NCBI GenBank assembly: GCA_016710335.1
Contig: JADJXQ010000001.1
Coordinates: 1-64,000, forward strand
Direction: 5' to 3'
Source of the DNA: Rhodospirillales bacterium
Lineage (GTDB): Bacteria > Pseudomonadota > Alphaproteobacteria > Rhodospirillales > Defluviicoccaceae
DNA length: 64,000 bases
Of the stretch, positions 1 to 8,377 are shown piece by piece (position 1 is the stretch's first letter; every line of letters starts with the position of its first letter). Position numbers and translations under genes: made by a program. The notes beneath the pieces are model-generated. The model saw nothing but the letters and a program-made list of their open reading frames with translations. It did no database searches and had not been told where the DNA came from.

Positions 1-810
<810 letters not shown>

Positions 811-850
811 TCAGAGAGCACTCCATCCGGCTCGCCTGCGGACATCCCTC

Positions 851-1126
851 TTACGGCAGGCTGGCGAGGACGTTTTCCAGGCGGCGGGTCTGAACGATCT
901 GCCGGTCCACGGGGTCGGCGACCCGGTAGGCGCCGCGGTCTTTGGTGATCGAGAACAGCACGTCGTCCCGCCGGCCGAGCACGGTGATCGCCGTGTAGCC
1001 GTCGTACGACATGTCCAGGTTCCAGCGATCGGCGACGCCGCTCTGGATCATCCTCAGGATGCGCGGCCGCACCGCCTGCACATCGGCGTCCGTCAAGCAT
1101 TTCGCGTTGAAAGGAACGACTGTCAT
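851..1126 (-). CDS. Conserved small hypothetical protein, 91 aa
   Basis: Small soluble-looking protein of 91 residues, convergent with ettA. It has no signal peptide or membrane segment. The composition is typical of the surrounding genome, with one cysteine near the N-terminus, and the pattern suggests a small alpha/beta domain (central segment SYDGYTAITVLGRRDD followed by a short beta-rich part). I do not recognise the family and assign no function. The ATG start follows a weak purine-rich stretch. Support for it being real comes from sensible protein composition on this strand, whereas overlapping alternative frames are arginine-rich shadows. Confidence 0.6.
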   Translation of the reverse strand: MTVVPFNAKCLTDADVQAVRPRILRMIQSGVADRWNLDMSYDGYTAITVLGRRDDVLFSITKDRGAYRVADPVDRQIVQTRRLENVLASLP

Positions 1127-1435
1127 AGAAGCCCCGTTTCAGCCGTCTTGGCCGGCGCGAATGCCACTAGTAGCACCGGCCGCCGCGGCGTCGTGTGATC
1201 CAGATCACCCAGGCGCCAACGCGACGCCATGAGCAACCCGCCCTTCCTACCGCGCGGCGATGAAGGCTTCGTTAAGAGCTTGACGGCGTTCGCAGAGGCC
1301 CGCATCCGGAGCCGGCGCCCAATCCAACACGCGGGCCGTCGGAAAGCACCACAAGCGGCTCCCGAGCCCGATGATTTGCGGCGCTGCGGCGCCGCCGTTT
1401 TCGTTTCCGCACGTGGCAAGCATAAGCGCCAGCCG
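1127..1435. other. Intergenic region, no gene recognised
   Basis: About 300 bases between two minus-strand genes. The only long frames are arginine/alanine-rich shadows without a convincing start. A dyad-like GTGATCCAGATCAC lies near 1197-1210 and resembles a loose CRP/FNR-type half-site pair, but it is too short to assign. Confidence 0.4.
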
Positions 1436-2215
1436 TCAGTCGCCCTCGGTTTCGATGTGGAGGGTGCGGCCGCAGTGTTTGCAGTGCACGGCGTCCGAGT
1501 CGTGGCGGCTGAGGCCGCAGTCGGGACAGGGATAGCGCACCTTGTTGGGGCGGAAGATGGTCTGTATCAGCCGGAGGAAGAGGCCGACGCCGACGATCAT
1601 GATCACCACCGCCAGCATCCGCCCGACCGACCCTTCCAGCGTGATGTCGCCGAAGCCGGTGGTGGTGAGCGTGGTTACCGTGAAATAAAGCGCGTCGACG
1701 TAAGTGTTGATCTCCGAATTGACGCCGGCCTCCAGCACGTAGACGAACGCGGTCACCATGAAAATGAACACGAAAAGGTTGACCGTCGAGACGATGATCC
1801 CTTCGTTGGCTTTGAAGAACGCGAACCGCTCGCGGAGATCGCGGAGCACGTGGTAGGAGCGCAGCAGGCGCAGCGCCCGCAGCACCCTGAGAAACGCCCA
1901 ATTGTCGATGAACGCCGCCACCAGCAGCGTCGCGATGACGACGATGTCGGCGAGGGTGGTGAGGTCCGTGAAAAACCGGCCCTTGCTGCGGGCGATGGTG
2001 AAGCGGGCAGCGAAGTCGAGGATCAGCAACAGCGCGATGACACCGTCGATCGCCCAGATCCACGGCCCCGGGGGGAACATGGACGCCACAATGAAGAACG
2101 CGATGATGAACAGGTCGAAGGTGAGAAGCCCGAGGCGGAACCGTCTCGCGTGGCGGCTGCGCCCCTGGTAGAGATCGAACGCTGTCCTGGTCAAGCGGTT
2201 CATGGCGAGGCGCAT
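1436..2215 (-). CDS. Voltage-gated-type potassium channel protein with C-terminal zinc ribbon
   Basis: Predicted inner-membrane ion channel of 259 residues. The N-terminal two thirds carry a six-segment voltage-gated-channel layout: hydrophobic segments at about residues 28-48 and 56-74, an S4-like stretch with regularly spaced arginines (LRVLRALRLLRSYHVLRDLRER), and a pore loop TTLTTTGFGDIT followed by a last hydrophobic helix. TTGFGD is the K+ selectivity filter in its common GFGD variant. The C-terminal ~45 residues form a CPDC...CKHC zinc ribbon instead of the usual RCK/TrkA domain. Channel identity is well supported; ion selectivity is inferred from the filter. ATG at 2215 was chosen; an in-frame ATG at 2203 is equally possible. 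Confidence 0.85.
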   Translation of the reverse strand: MRLAMNRLTRTAFDLYQGRSRHARRFRLGLLTFDLFIIAFFIVASMFPPGPWIWAIDGVIALLLILDFAARFTIARSKGRFFTDLTTLADIVVIATLLVAAFIDNWAFLRVLRALRLLRSYHVLRDLRERFAFFKANEGIIVSTVNLFVFIFMVTAFVYVLEAGVNSEINTYVDALYFTVTTLTTTGFGDITLEGSVGRMLAVVIMIVGVGLFLRLIQTIFRPNKVRYPCPDCGLSRHDSDAVHCKHCGRTLHIETEGD

Positions 2216-2262
2216 ATTCAGGGCGTGAATCGGTGGTGCCGAGTATAACGGGATCCGGAAGC

Positions 2263-2763
2263 ATGGATAGCATCGGTGTTCTCAGCCGCGATTCGGTGCG
2301 GCGCGTGCGGGACGCGCTGGCGGCGGCCGGGTCGCCGGCGCACGTCATCGCGCTCGCCGCCACCGCCCGCAGCGCCGAGGACGCCGCCGCCGCCATCCGC
2401 TGCGACCTCGGCGCCATCGTCAAGTCGCTGGTGTTCGTGATCGGCGTCCGGCCGGTCATGGCGTTGATTGCTGGCAATCGCCGCTGCGTGGAGCGCGCCC
2501 TGCCCGCCGCTCTCGGGATCGACGGCAAAGTCCGGCGGGCCAACGCCGACACCGTGCGCGCAGCAACCGGATTCGCCATCGGCGGCGTCTCCCCGGTCGG
2601 TCTCGCGCATCCGCTGCCGACCGCCATCGACGCCAGCCTCGGCCGCTTCGCCACCGTCTACGCCGCTGCCGGCCACCCGCAATGCGTGTTCGCAACCAGC
2701 TTGAACGAACTGGCGCGGCTCACCGGCGGCGTCGTCTGCACAGCCATCGCCAAAGACCCTTGA
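2263..2763 (+). CDS. YbaK/ProX-type aminoacyl-tRNA deacylase domain protein
   Basis: Protein of 166 residues with the YbaK/aminoacyl-tRNA-editing fold: an early variable helix region, then the substrate-pocket part with IVKSLVFV (the conserved lysine of the family), and a C-terminal GGVSPVGLAHP segment that matches the GGxSP(x)G signature. Such stand-alone proteins hydrolyse mischarged tRNAs, typically Cys- or Ala-tRNA(Pro), in the cytoplasm. ATG at 2263 follows GGATCCGGAAGC; an upstream GTG at 2233 is in frame but adds only a short unconserved tail. The gene is divergent from the channel gene and sits just before tRNA-Ser. Exact tRNA substrate is unknown. Confidence 0.85.
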   Translation: MDSIGVLSRDSVRRVRDALAAAGSPAHVIALAATARSAEDAAAAIRCDLGAIVKSLVFVIGVRPVMALIAGNRRCVERALPAALGIDGKVRRANADTVRAATGFAIGGVSPVGLAHPLPTAIDASLGRFATVYAAAGHPQCVFATSLNELARLTGGVVCTAIAKDP

Positions 2764-2847
2764 TTCCGATGCCGCTTAGGGGTTTTGTAGGGCGCATCGT
2801 CCGGCGCTCCCGATCAGCGGACGGGCGCGGGCGGATTTAACGTTTCC

Positions 2848-2938
2848 GGATGGGTGGCCGAGCGGCTGAAGGCGCTCCCCTGCTAAGGGAGTATGGGTCA
2901 AAAGCCCATCGAGGGTTCGAATCCCTCCCCATCCGCCA
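2848..2938 (+). tRNA. tRNA-Ser(GCU)
   Basis: A 91-nt class II tRNA. Acceptor strands GGATGGG and CCCATCC pair, the anticodon stem CTCCC/GGGAG holds the loop CTGCTAA with anticodon GCT (reads AGC/AGU), a long variable arm follows, then the T-loop GTTCGAATC, discriminator G and encoded CCA. Accessory DNA starts about 160 bp downstream. Confidence 0.96.
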
Positions 2939-3101
2939 GTCGCAATGCCCGGAGCTTTTCCTCCATCCCGGCGAGTGCGAGAAAAACGTGCGGTTTAAAA
3001 GTGGCTTGCCCTCGCGGGTGAGTACTGCACTGCCGACAGAGGCCCCTCGGCTTTCTCTGTTTGGCTCGTTTCTCCGAAAGCTGGGGTCTACGCCGATTTA
3101 G

Positions 3102-3350
3102 CCCGTCTTATTCATGACGCCGGGCGGGCGATGGGTTTTCGAGCCGAGCGGCTGATGGAACGAGCTTGGGCCTTCAGGCTCTTTCCCGTTGTCGTTCGAC
3201 TGGATTTGATGTCGGTCTGGCGGTTCCGGGAGGGTCTTTGGCGGGGGGTTGCGGCCCCGATGCTCAGGGTCCGGCGAGCGAGGTAGCGAAGTGTCGGAGC
3301 AGCGGCGCCTCGGGACAGGCTGCGGCGCACTCGAACGGAGGGCGCGCGGC
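3102..3350 (-). mobile_element. Solo IS1380-family end (remnant of a second IS copy)
   Basis: About 230-250 bp that are the inverted, roughly 90% identical copy of the right end of the intact-length element at 4144-5767. It begins with the same 20-bp terminal repeat CCCGTCTTATTCATGACGCC (3102-3121). Read on the minus strand, the inner part encodes the end of a transposase (ACPEAPLLRH, then stop near SLAGP). Similarity fades after about 3340-3355. The rest of this copy is missing. The flanking tetramer is TTAG. Confidence 0.85.
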
Positions 3351-3417
3351 GGACCATCGCACACTCCCCGAGCCGATGCCGCGCGATCGGACGCTTGCGT
3401 CCGCTCAAGGGAACTAG

Positions 3418-4068
3418 ATGCGCGGGGCAAGGCCCCTCCGCTTCTCCGGCTGAACGACATCCTCGTCACCTTTGGCGGCAAGCCGCTGCTCGACGGAGTC
3501 GAGATGTCCGTAGTCAAGGGTGACCGGCTGTGTCTGGTCGGGCGCAACGGCTCGGGCAAGTCCACGCTGCTCAAGGTCAATGCGGGGCTGATCGCGGCCG
3601 ACCGCGGCGAGCGCTTCGTTCAGCCAGGCGCGACCATACGATACCTGCCGCAGGAACCGAACCTTGCCGGGCACGAGACGACCCTCGCCTATGTGGAAGC
3701 CGGTCTCGCGCCCGGCGACGATCCGCACCGCGCCCGCCATCTGCTCGAACAACCCGGCCTTGAAGGCAACGAGGATCCGGCCACGCTCTCGGGCGGCGAG
3801 GCGAGGCGCGCCGCCCTCGCACGCGACCTCGCCCCCGAGCACGACATCCTGCTGCTCGACGAGCCGACCAACCATCTCGATCTCGCTGCGATCGAGTGGC
3901 TGGAGATGACGGCGGCGGGCGGCCGCTCGGCCCTGGTTACCATCAGCCACGACCGGCGGTTTCTGGAAGACCTGGCGCGCGCGACGCTGTGGATCAGCCG
4001 CGGCGTCGTCCGAAGTCTCGACCGCAACTTCCGCGAGTTCGAGGACTGGCGCGACGATCTCCTTGAGA
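3418..4068 (+). pseudogene. uup: Truncated ABC-F ATPase (Uup-like), N-terminal cassette only
   Basis: Encodes only the first nucleotide-binding cassette of a Uup-like ABC-F protein: Walker A GRNGSGKST, signature LSGGEARRAALAR, Walker B LLLDEPTNHLD and switch ISHDRRF. Full-length Uup has two cassettes and ~600 residues; here homology stops at FEDWRDDLLE, after which the frame runs into unrelated sequence and the IS terminus. The likely ATG (3418) is out of frame by one base with the body of the gene; one missing G in ATG(G)CGCGG would restore it. The fragment is sandwiched between two IS ends in inverted orientation. Whether the N-terminal frameshift is real or a sequence error cannot be told. 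It is unlikely to be functional as Uup. Confidence 0.8.
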
Positions 4069-4143
4069 TTACTTTGCGGAACGCTTATCTGAAACCCGGG
4101 TGTCTTCCGTTCCCCTGCTCGAGCCATATATCTGACCACCTAA

Positions 4144-4163
4144 CCCGTCTTATTCATGACGCC
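4144..4163 (+). repeat. IS terminal inverted repeat, left
   Basis: 20 bp, CCCGTCTTATTCATGACGCC, identical to the reverse complement of 5748-5767 and to 3102-3121. Confidence 0.93.
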
Positions 4164-4265
4164 CCTTTTCAGGGGCTGGCGGATGTAGCGTAAGCGGTTG
4201 ATGTGGCGTAGGATTTGGTTGCTGACACCAGTCCTTCGACGACATTTGGGCCGGCCACATCCGCC

Positions 4266-5600
4266 ATGACCGACGATACGACCCTGCCGTTCGCGTTTCC
4301 AGCCGCCCAGAGCAAGAAAGTCATCGCCGCGTTCGACGGCGGGCGGATCACGTCTGACGGCGGGTGATGCTGCTGGCCGAAGCCGAGCGACGGCTTGGCA
4401 TTGCCGCGAAGCTCGCCGCCGCGATCCCGGACGGCCGCGACGCCAGCCGGGTCATTCATCCGCTCGCCGACATCCTGCGGGCGCGCATCTTCGCCATCGC
4501 CTGCGGCTACGAGGACGCCGACGACCTGGACAGCCTGCGCTCCGATCCGGCATTCAAGCTCGCCTGCGGCCGGCTGCCGGACAGCGGCCGGGACCTGTGC
4601 TCGCAGCCGACGATGTCCCGCTGGGAGAACGCGCCCGACCTGCGCAGCGTCATCCGGCTCGGTCGGGTCTTGCTCGATCTGTGGCTCGCCAGCTACCCGG
4701 CGCCGCCCGCCGCGGTGACGCTCGACATCGACGACACCTGCGACGTCGTCCACGGCCATCAGCAGCTGTCGCTGTTCAACGCCCACTACGACGAGCGCTG
4801 CTTTCTGCCGATCCACGTTTACGATACGGCGACCGGCCGTCCGGTGGCGATGATCCTCCGCCCCGGCAGGACGCCATCCGGCAAGGAGATCCGCGGCCAT
4901 CTGCGCCGGCTCGTCCGCCACATCCGCCGCCGCTGGCCCATCACCCGCATCACCATCCGCGGCGACAGCCACTATGGCCGGTCCGAGGTGATGGACTGGT
5001 GCGAGGCGAACGGTGTCGACTACCTCTTCGGCCTGCCGGGCAACAGGGTGCTCGACCGTCTTGTCGACGAAGCCGCCGACGACATCCGCACCCGACGCGC
5101 TGGAGAACAACCCTGTCTGCGCGGCTTCGCCGAAACCCGTTACCGGGCCAGGTCGTGGAAACGCGAACGCCGGGCCTGCGCCCGCATCGAAGCCACCAAG
5201 CTCGGCCTCGATGTCCGCTTCGTCGTCACCAGCCTCGCCGCAGGCACGGCCGAGCACGTCTACGAGGTCCTCTACTGCGCCCGCGGCCAAGCCGAAAACC
5301 TGATCAAGCTGCACAAGACCCAACTCGCGTCCGATCGTACCAGCTGCCGCGCGCCGCTGGCCAACCAGGTCCGCCTCGTTCTCCATACCGCCGCCTACTG
5401 GCTGATGCTCAGGCTGCGCGACGCCATCCCGAAGGCGCATGCGCTGGCCGTCGCCGAGTTCGCCACCCCTGCGCCTGAAGCTCCTCAAAACCGGCGCCCG
5501 CGTCATCGAGACCACGTCGCGCGTCCGCCTCGCCTTCGCCGCAGCCTGTCCCGAGGCGCCGCTGTTCCGACACCTCGCTACCTCGCTCGCCGGACCCTGA
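4266..5600 (+). pseudogene. IS1380-family transposase, two frameshifts
   Basis: Reconstructs to about 445 residues, the normal length for IS1380-family DDE transposases. Catalytic positions are visible: D in LDIDDTCD, D in IRGDSHYGR and E in CARGQAENLIK. The frame is broken twice. At about 4364 one G is missing, so the start ATG frame ends at TGA 4365 right after TSDGG. At about 5470 one extra C appears in GCCACCCCTGCG, after which the true end (ACPEAPLFRH to SLAGP, stop at 5600) lies in another frame. Both changes are in short G or C runs, so they may be base-call errors; otherwise the element is dead. Confidence 0.88.
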
Positions 5601-5747
5601 GCATCGGGGCCGCAACCGCCCCGCCAAAACCCCTCCCGGAAACCGCCAGACCAACATCAAATCCAGTCGAACGACAACGGGAAAAAAACCCGAAGGCCCA
5701 AGCTCGTTCCATCAGCCAACTCGGCTCAAAAACCCCGCGCCCGGCCG

Positions 5748-5767
5748 GCGTCATGAATAAGACGGGC
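5748..5767 (-). repeat. IS terminal inverted repeat, right
   Basis: Reverse complement is identical to the left terminal repeat. It is followed by CTAG, close to the CTAA that precedes the left end. Confidence 0.93.
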
Positions 5768-5900
5768 TAGCTATGCGCTGATCCATAGATTTCTCCTCGT
5801 TACCAAGCGTCACTGTTGGAACGCAATGCCCGGCCTGCATGAGGCCTATCTTCATTCACTGGTGGCGCGAACTTGAAACTGAGATCGCTGCATCTTAAAG

Positions 5901-6815
5901 ATGAGGCTATCGCGCGATCTTAGACCTCATGAGATGGCCGAAGCGTATTTTAGTGATCGTGAAAATGGGCCGCGTCCTTGCCCGAGCGAGGTTATCTGCG
6001 CGCGTCTGTGGGGCGCGCTGCGCGAACAGATCAACATAGAGATCATACGTGGTTCGTTCGGCGAGCGGTTTCCCGAGCATTGCCCCGACGGGCACATTCC
6101 GTGCGGTACCAACAGGAGCGCTTTCTGGAGTGTCGCGAGGGGTGAAATCAAAGAGCTTCCTGACGACCTTCGCTCGGTTGATTTGCTTGATACGCCTGTC
6201 ATCCTTGACTTTCTGGAATTCTGTGCGCAGGCCGTCGTTCGGCCCATCAAGAGAGACTTTCATCAGTTTTTTGGGCACCACCATCTGAGCTTCGACCGCA
6301 CTGCGGGGTTGGCCGACTTCATCGCCGAGGTGAACCGGCTGTTTGAGCGAAACGGCATCGGTTTCGAGCTGACCGATGAGGGCTATGCGCGGAGGCTAGC
6401 TTCGCCCGGCTTGAGGGAGGAGTTGCGCCAGGCCGTTTTTCATACGGGCGATGATGAGACGGACCGGCTTCTCGAAGCTGCGAGGCACGACATTCTCTCG
6501 CCGCGCGATGCAGACCGCCGTGACGCCCTGGAGAAGCTCTGGGACGCCTTCGAGCGGATCAAGACGCTGGAAACTGGTACGAACAAAAAAGAACAGGCCG
6601 ATCGTGTTCTCGACGCCGCGGCACAGGCTCGAAAGTTTCGCACGTTTCTCGGAGAAGAAGCCAAAGCGCTGACGAATATTGGCAACAGCTTGCGCATCCG
6701 CCATTCTGAGACATCTCAGGAACCAATCGAGACTCTGGAACAGGTGGAGCACCTGTTTCACCGGATGTTCGGCTTCCTGCGCCTTGTTCTGCGCGCTACA
6801 GGTCGTGGCGGTTAG
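5901..6815 (+). CDS. Uncharacterised protein, 304 aa, possible HEPN/AbiJ-like
   Basis: Soluble protein with no signal peptide or membrane segment. The N-terminal half contains a segment resembling AbiJ-type N-terminal domains (SFGERFPEHCPDG, then FCAQAVVRPIKRDFHQFF). The C-terminal third is mostly helical and ends with a HEPN-like pattern (RIRHSETSQ followed by EHLFHRMFGFLRLV) as in proteins linked to abortive infection. I see the pattern but not a decisive motif, so a defence role is only an inference. GC content is visibly lower than in neighbouring genes and the gene lies directly beside an IS element, which suggests transfer. The ATG has only a weak ribosome site. It could equally be a plain conserved hypothetical. 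Confidence 0.65.
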   Translation: MRLSRDLRPHEMAEAYFSDRENGPRPCPSEVICARLWGALREQINIEIIRGSFGERFPEHCPDGHIPCGTNRSAFWSVARGEIKELPDDLRSVDLLDTPVILDFLEFCAQAVVRPIKRDFHQFFGHHHLSFDRTAGLADFIAEVNRLFERNGIGFELTDEGYARRLASPGLREELRQAVFHTGDDETDRLLEAARHDILSPRDADRRDALEKLWDAFERIKTLETGTNKKEQADRVLDAAAQARKFRTFLGEEAKALTNIGNSLRIRHSETSQEPIETLEQVEHLFHRMFGFLRLVLRATGRGG

Positions 6816-6901
6816 TTACAATTAGTTCGTCGTAGTGGTGCGGTGTCGGTTTTCGGCGCTGCTTCGACTCCCCCGTTTAGGAGTCCGATCCAGCTGCGAC
6901 G

Positions 6902-7319
6902 CTAGGAAGCCGCCAGGTGAATCAGCGCCAACGGCTCGCTGGTGTGCTTTCGGTAGATCGTGAAGTCGAAATCGAGCGTGAAGATGCGGTGACGCGCGTT
7001 GAGCTCGGCCATGCGCACGATACAGCGTCGGCGAGCGACATGGGTCGATCGCGGTATTTGCTGTGCATGGCGTGAAGATCAGCGGCGTGTTCCGCGATCC
7101 GGAAGGCGATCTGCAGAGCGCCGTTCCGAGTAGGGCGAATACTGCGTCCTGAGCTTTCGACAGGCTTGCCAGCAAGTACATGGTTTCCGCCAGAACCGGT
7201 TCGCACACAAGCAGCAGCGCCTCGATCTCGGCGATCCGCTCGACGACCCACCGGTGATGTTGCTCACGCCGGTCGAGGAAGGCGACGAGCGGCCCGGTGT
7301 CAACGATTGCCGCGACCAT
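6902..7319 (-). pseudogene. PIN-domain toxin (VapC-like), frameshifted
   Basis: Reconstructs to about 139 residues of a PIN-domain ribonuclease: IVDTGPLVAFLDRREQHH (first acidic position), PVLAETMYLL (second) and, after frame changes, MSLADA followed by CIVRMAELN and the C-terminal FTLDFDFTIYRK. The frame breaks at about 7120 and about 7024, each explained by one missing base. ATG at 7319 overlaps the end of the upstream antitoxin gene (which stops at 7300), the usual antitoxin-then-toxin order. VapC proteins cut tRNA or rRNA when free of antitoxin. As written the toxin is broken. The final codons end LALIHLAAS with stop at 6902. Confidence 0.78.
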
Positions 7320-7560
7320 CACGTCCGAACCCTGCAAGATGGTCCGGGTCCGAGCCGAGGTCCGGAATGCCGGAGTCGACGATCCCGCAGGCCTTTCGCA
7401 TCAGGCTGTCGAGCCGCGGCGGGAGGGCTCCGCCCTCAGGCGCTTCCAAGGCGCGGCGCAGGCTCTCCTCGACCAGCTCCCTGAACTCTTGTCCGCGTAG
7501 CACCGCTGCAGCTTTGGCGCGGCGATAAAGATCATCCGGCAGCTCAACCGTCGTTTTCAC
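7300..7560 (-). CDS. VapB-type antitoxin (ribbon-helix-helix-like N-terminus)
   Basis: An 86-residue antitoxin starting at GTG 7560, with a strong GGAGGG ribosome site just upstream. The N-terminus MKTTVELPDDLYRRAKAAA is the ribbon-helix-helix pattern used for DNA binding and autoregulation. The C-terminal half (GIVDSGIPDLGSDPDHL) is the toxin-wrapping tail typical of antitoxins paired with this PIN group. It overlaps the toxin gene by 20 bp. An upstream in-frame ATG at 7716 exists but would add a tail unlike the family and lacks a ribosome site. The gene is intact while its toxin partner is not. Confidence 0.8.
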   Translation of the reverse strand: MKTTVELPDDLYRRAKAAAVLRGQEFRELVEESLRRALEAPEGGALPPRLDSLMRKACGIVDSGIPDLGSDPDHLAGFGRDGRGNR

Positions 7561-7577
7561 GACACACCCTCCACAAC

Positions 7578-7595
7578 GAACCACGAACATGGTTC
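7578..7595. promoter_or_regulatory. Possible antitoxin operator palindrome
   Basis: GAACCA, 6-bp spacer, TGGTTC lies about 18 bp upstream of the vapB-like GTG. Ribbon-helix-helix antitoxins repress their own operons at such dyads. Position and symmetry are seen; binding is inferred. Confidence 0.4.
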
Positions 7596-7797
7596 TATGT
7601 TTTCCAGTCGCCACGGTCAATGCAGGAATACAGAGCGATCCGCGGGGACTCACGGAATGAGCCGGCGGCCGATCCGATGGTGTACTTGAAGTCGTCGCGC
7701 CCATTGCAGACGCCAATGCCTACTCGGCGAACATAAACTGGCACGCGGATTCGCACGCGGGTATCATGGTGTCTGCAAGGCCTGCGAGGCGACGGAC

Positions 7798-8016
7798 ATG
7801 CACAAGCGCATCGACATCGATCCCAACATCATACAGGGCAAGCCCGTTATTCGCGGCACCCGCATTCCGGTAGAGCTTGTCCTGCGTAAGCTCGGCACCG
7901 GGATGACGCCGGAGGAGATCATTGCGGATCACCCTCGCTGGTCGGCGGATGACGTTCGTGCCGCTCAGACCTTCGCCGCCGATTACCTCGCCGATGAGGA
8001 GGTTGTCTCCGGCTGA
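7798..8016 (+). CDS. DUF433-type antitoxin
   Basis: A 72-residue protein of the DUF433 family, seen in IDPNIIQGKPVIRGTRIPV and the following winged-helix-like part ending in DDVRAAQTFAADYL. DUF433 proteins are the antitoxin/DNA-binding partners of DUF5615 (Mut7-C/PIN-like) toxins, and such a partner follows 11 bp downstream. ATG at 7798 starts the conserved block with HKRIDIDPN. The gene is intact. It is divergent from the VapB/VapC-like locus to its left, with about 240 bp between them that hold no recognisable gene. Confidence 0.88.
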   Translation: MHKRIDIDPNIIQGKPVIRGTRIPVELVLRKLGTGMTPEEIIADHPRWSADDVRAAQTFAADYLADEEVVSG

Positions 8017-8027
8017 GGCGGCGCGGC

Positions 8028-8279
8028 GTGCGTCTTCTCCTGGACGAATGCGTAGAAGCCGGGCTGGCTGAGTTCCTCCGTGCGGCAGGCCACGACGTTG
8101 CCCTCGTGCAGGACATCGTTTAGACCGCTGACGACGCCCGAGTACTTAAACTTGCAGCGTCTCAAAATCGGCTGCTTGTGATGGTGGACAAGGACTTTGG
8201 CGACCTTGTTCTGCGTCAACGGCGCTCGGTCGTGCGGCCGGCGAGGCTCCGCATCCGCCCTCTACGGCAAGCGCCTTGA
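8028..8279 (+). pseudogene. DUF5615 PIN-like toxin with internal stop
   Basis: Starts at GTG 8028 right after the DUF433 gene and runs in one frame for 83 codons, interrupted by an in-frame TAG at 8121. The N-terminal part reads RLLLDECVEAGLAEFLRAAG and, after the stop, TADDARVLKLAASQNRLLV, VDKDFGDLVLRQRRS: the acidic positions and order expected of DUF5615 toxins. A single substitution could have created the stop. The protein as written would be a 31-residue stub, so the toxin is inactive while the antitoxin gene is intact. Confidence 0.78.
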
Positions 8280-8377
8280 CGCGATGTGCAAACCAGCGGG
8301 GTGTGAGACAAGACGGCGCTGCGACGGGAGCCGTTACCCCCCCGCCGCTTGGCCGCACGTTTCCGGGAGCGGTATCG

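Larger units (their letters stand above)
4144..5767 (+). mobile_element. IS1380-family insertion sequence
   Basis: A 1.62-kb element bounded by exact 20-bp inverted repeats CCCGTCTTATTCATGACGCC (4144-4163 and, reversed, 5748-5767). The flanking tetramers are CTAA (left) and CTAG (right), a near-match to the 4-bp target duplication expected of this family. It carries one transposase gene with the IS1380-type DDE layout. A partial second copy of its right end lies inverted at 3102-3350, so the two outer ends face each other around the uup fragment. Confidence 0.9.

Noticed and set aside
1123..1419. A 98-codon minus-strand frame upstream of the small unknown gene
   Set aside because: Arginine/lysine-rich, no ribosome site, no motif, and it overlaps the start of the better-supported 91-residue gene.
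3101..5771. A complete composite transposon carrying uup as cargo
   Set aside because: One IS copy is only a ~250-bp end and the ABC gene is truncated, so the structure cannot be shown to be mobile.
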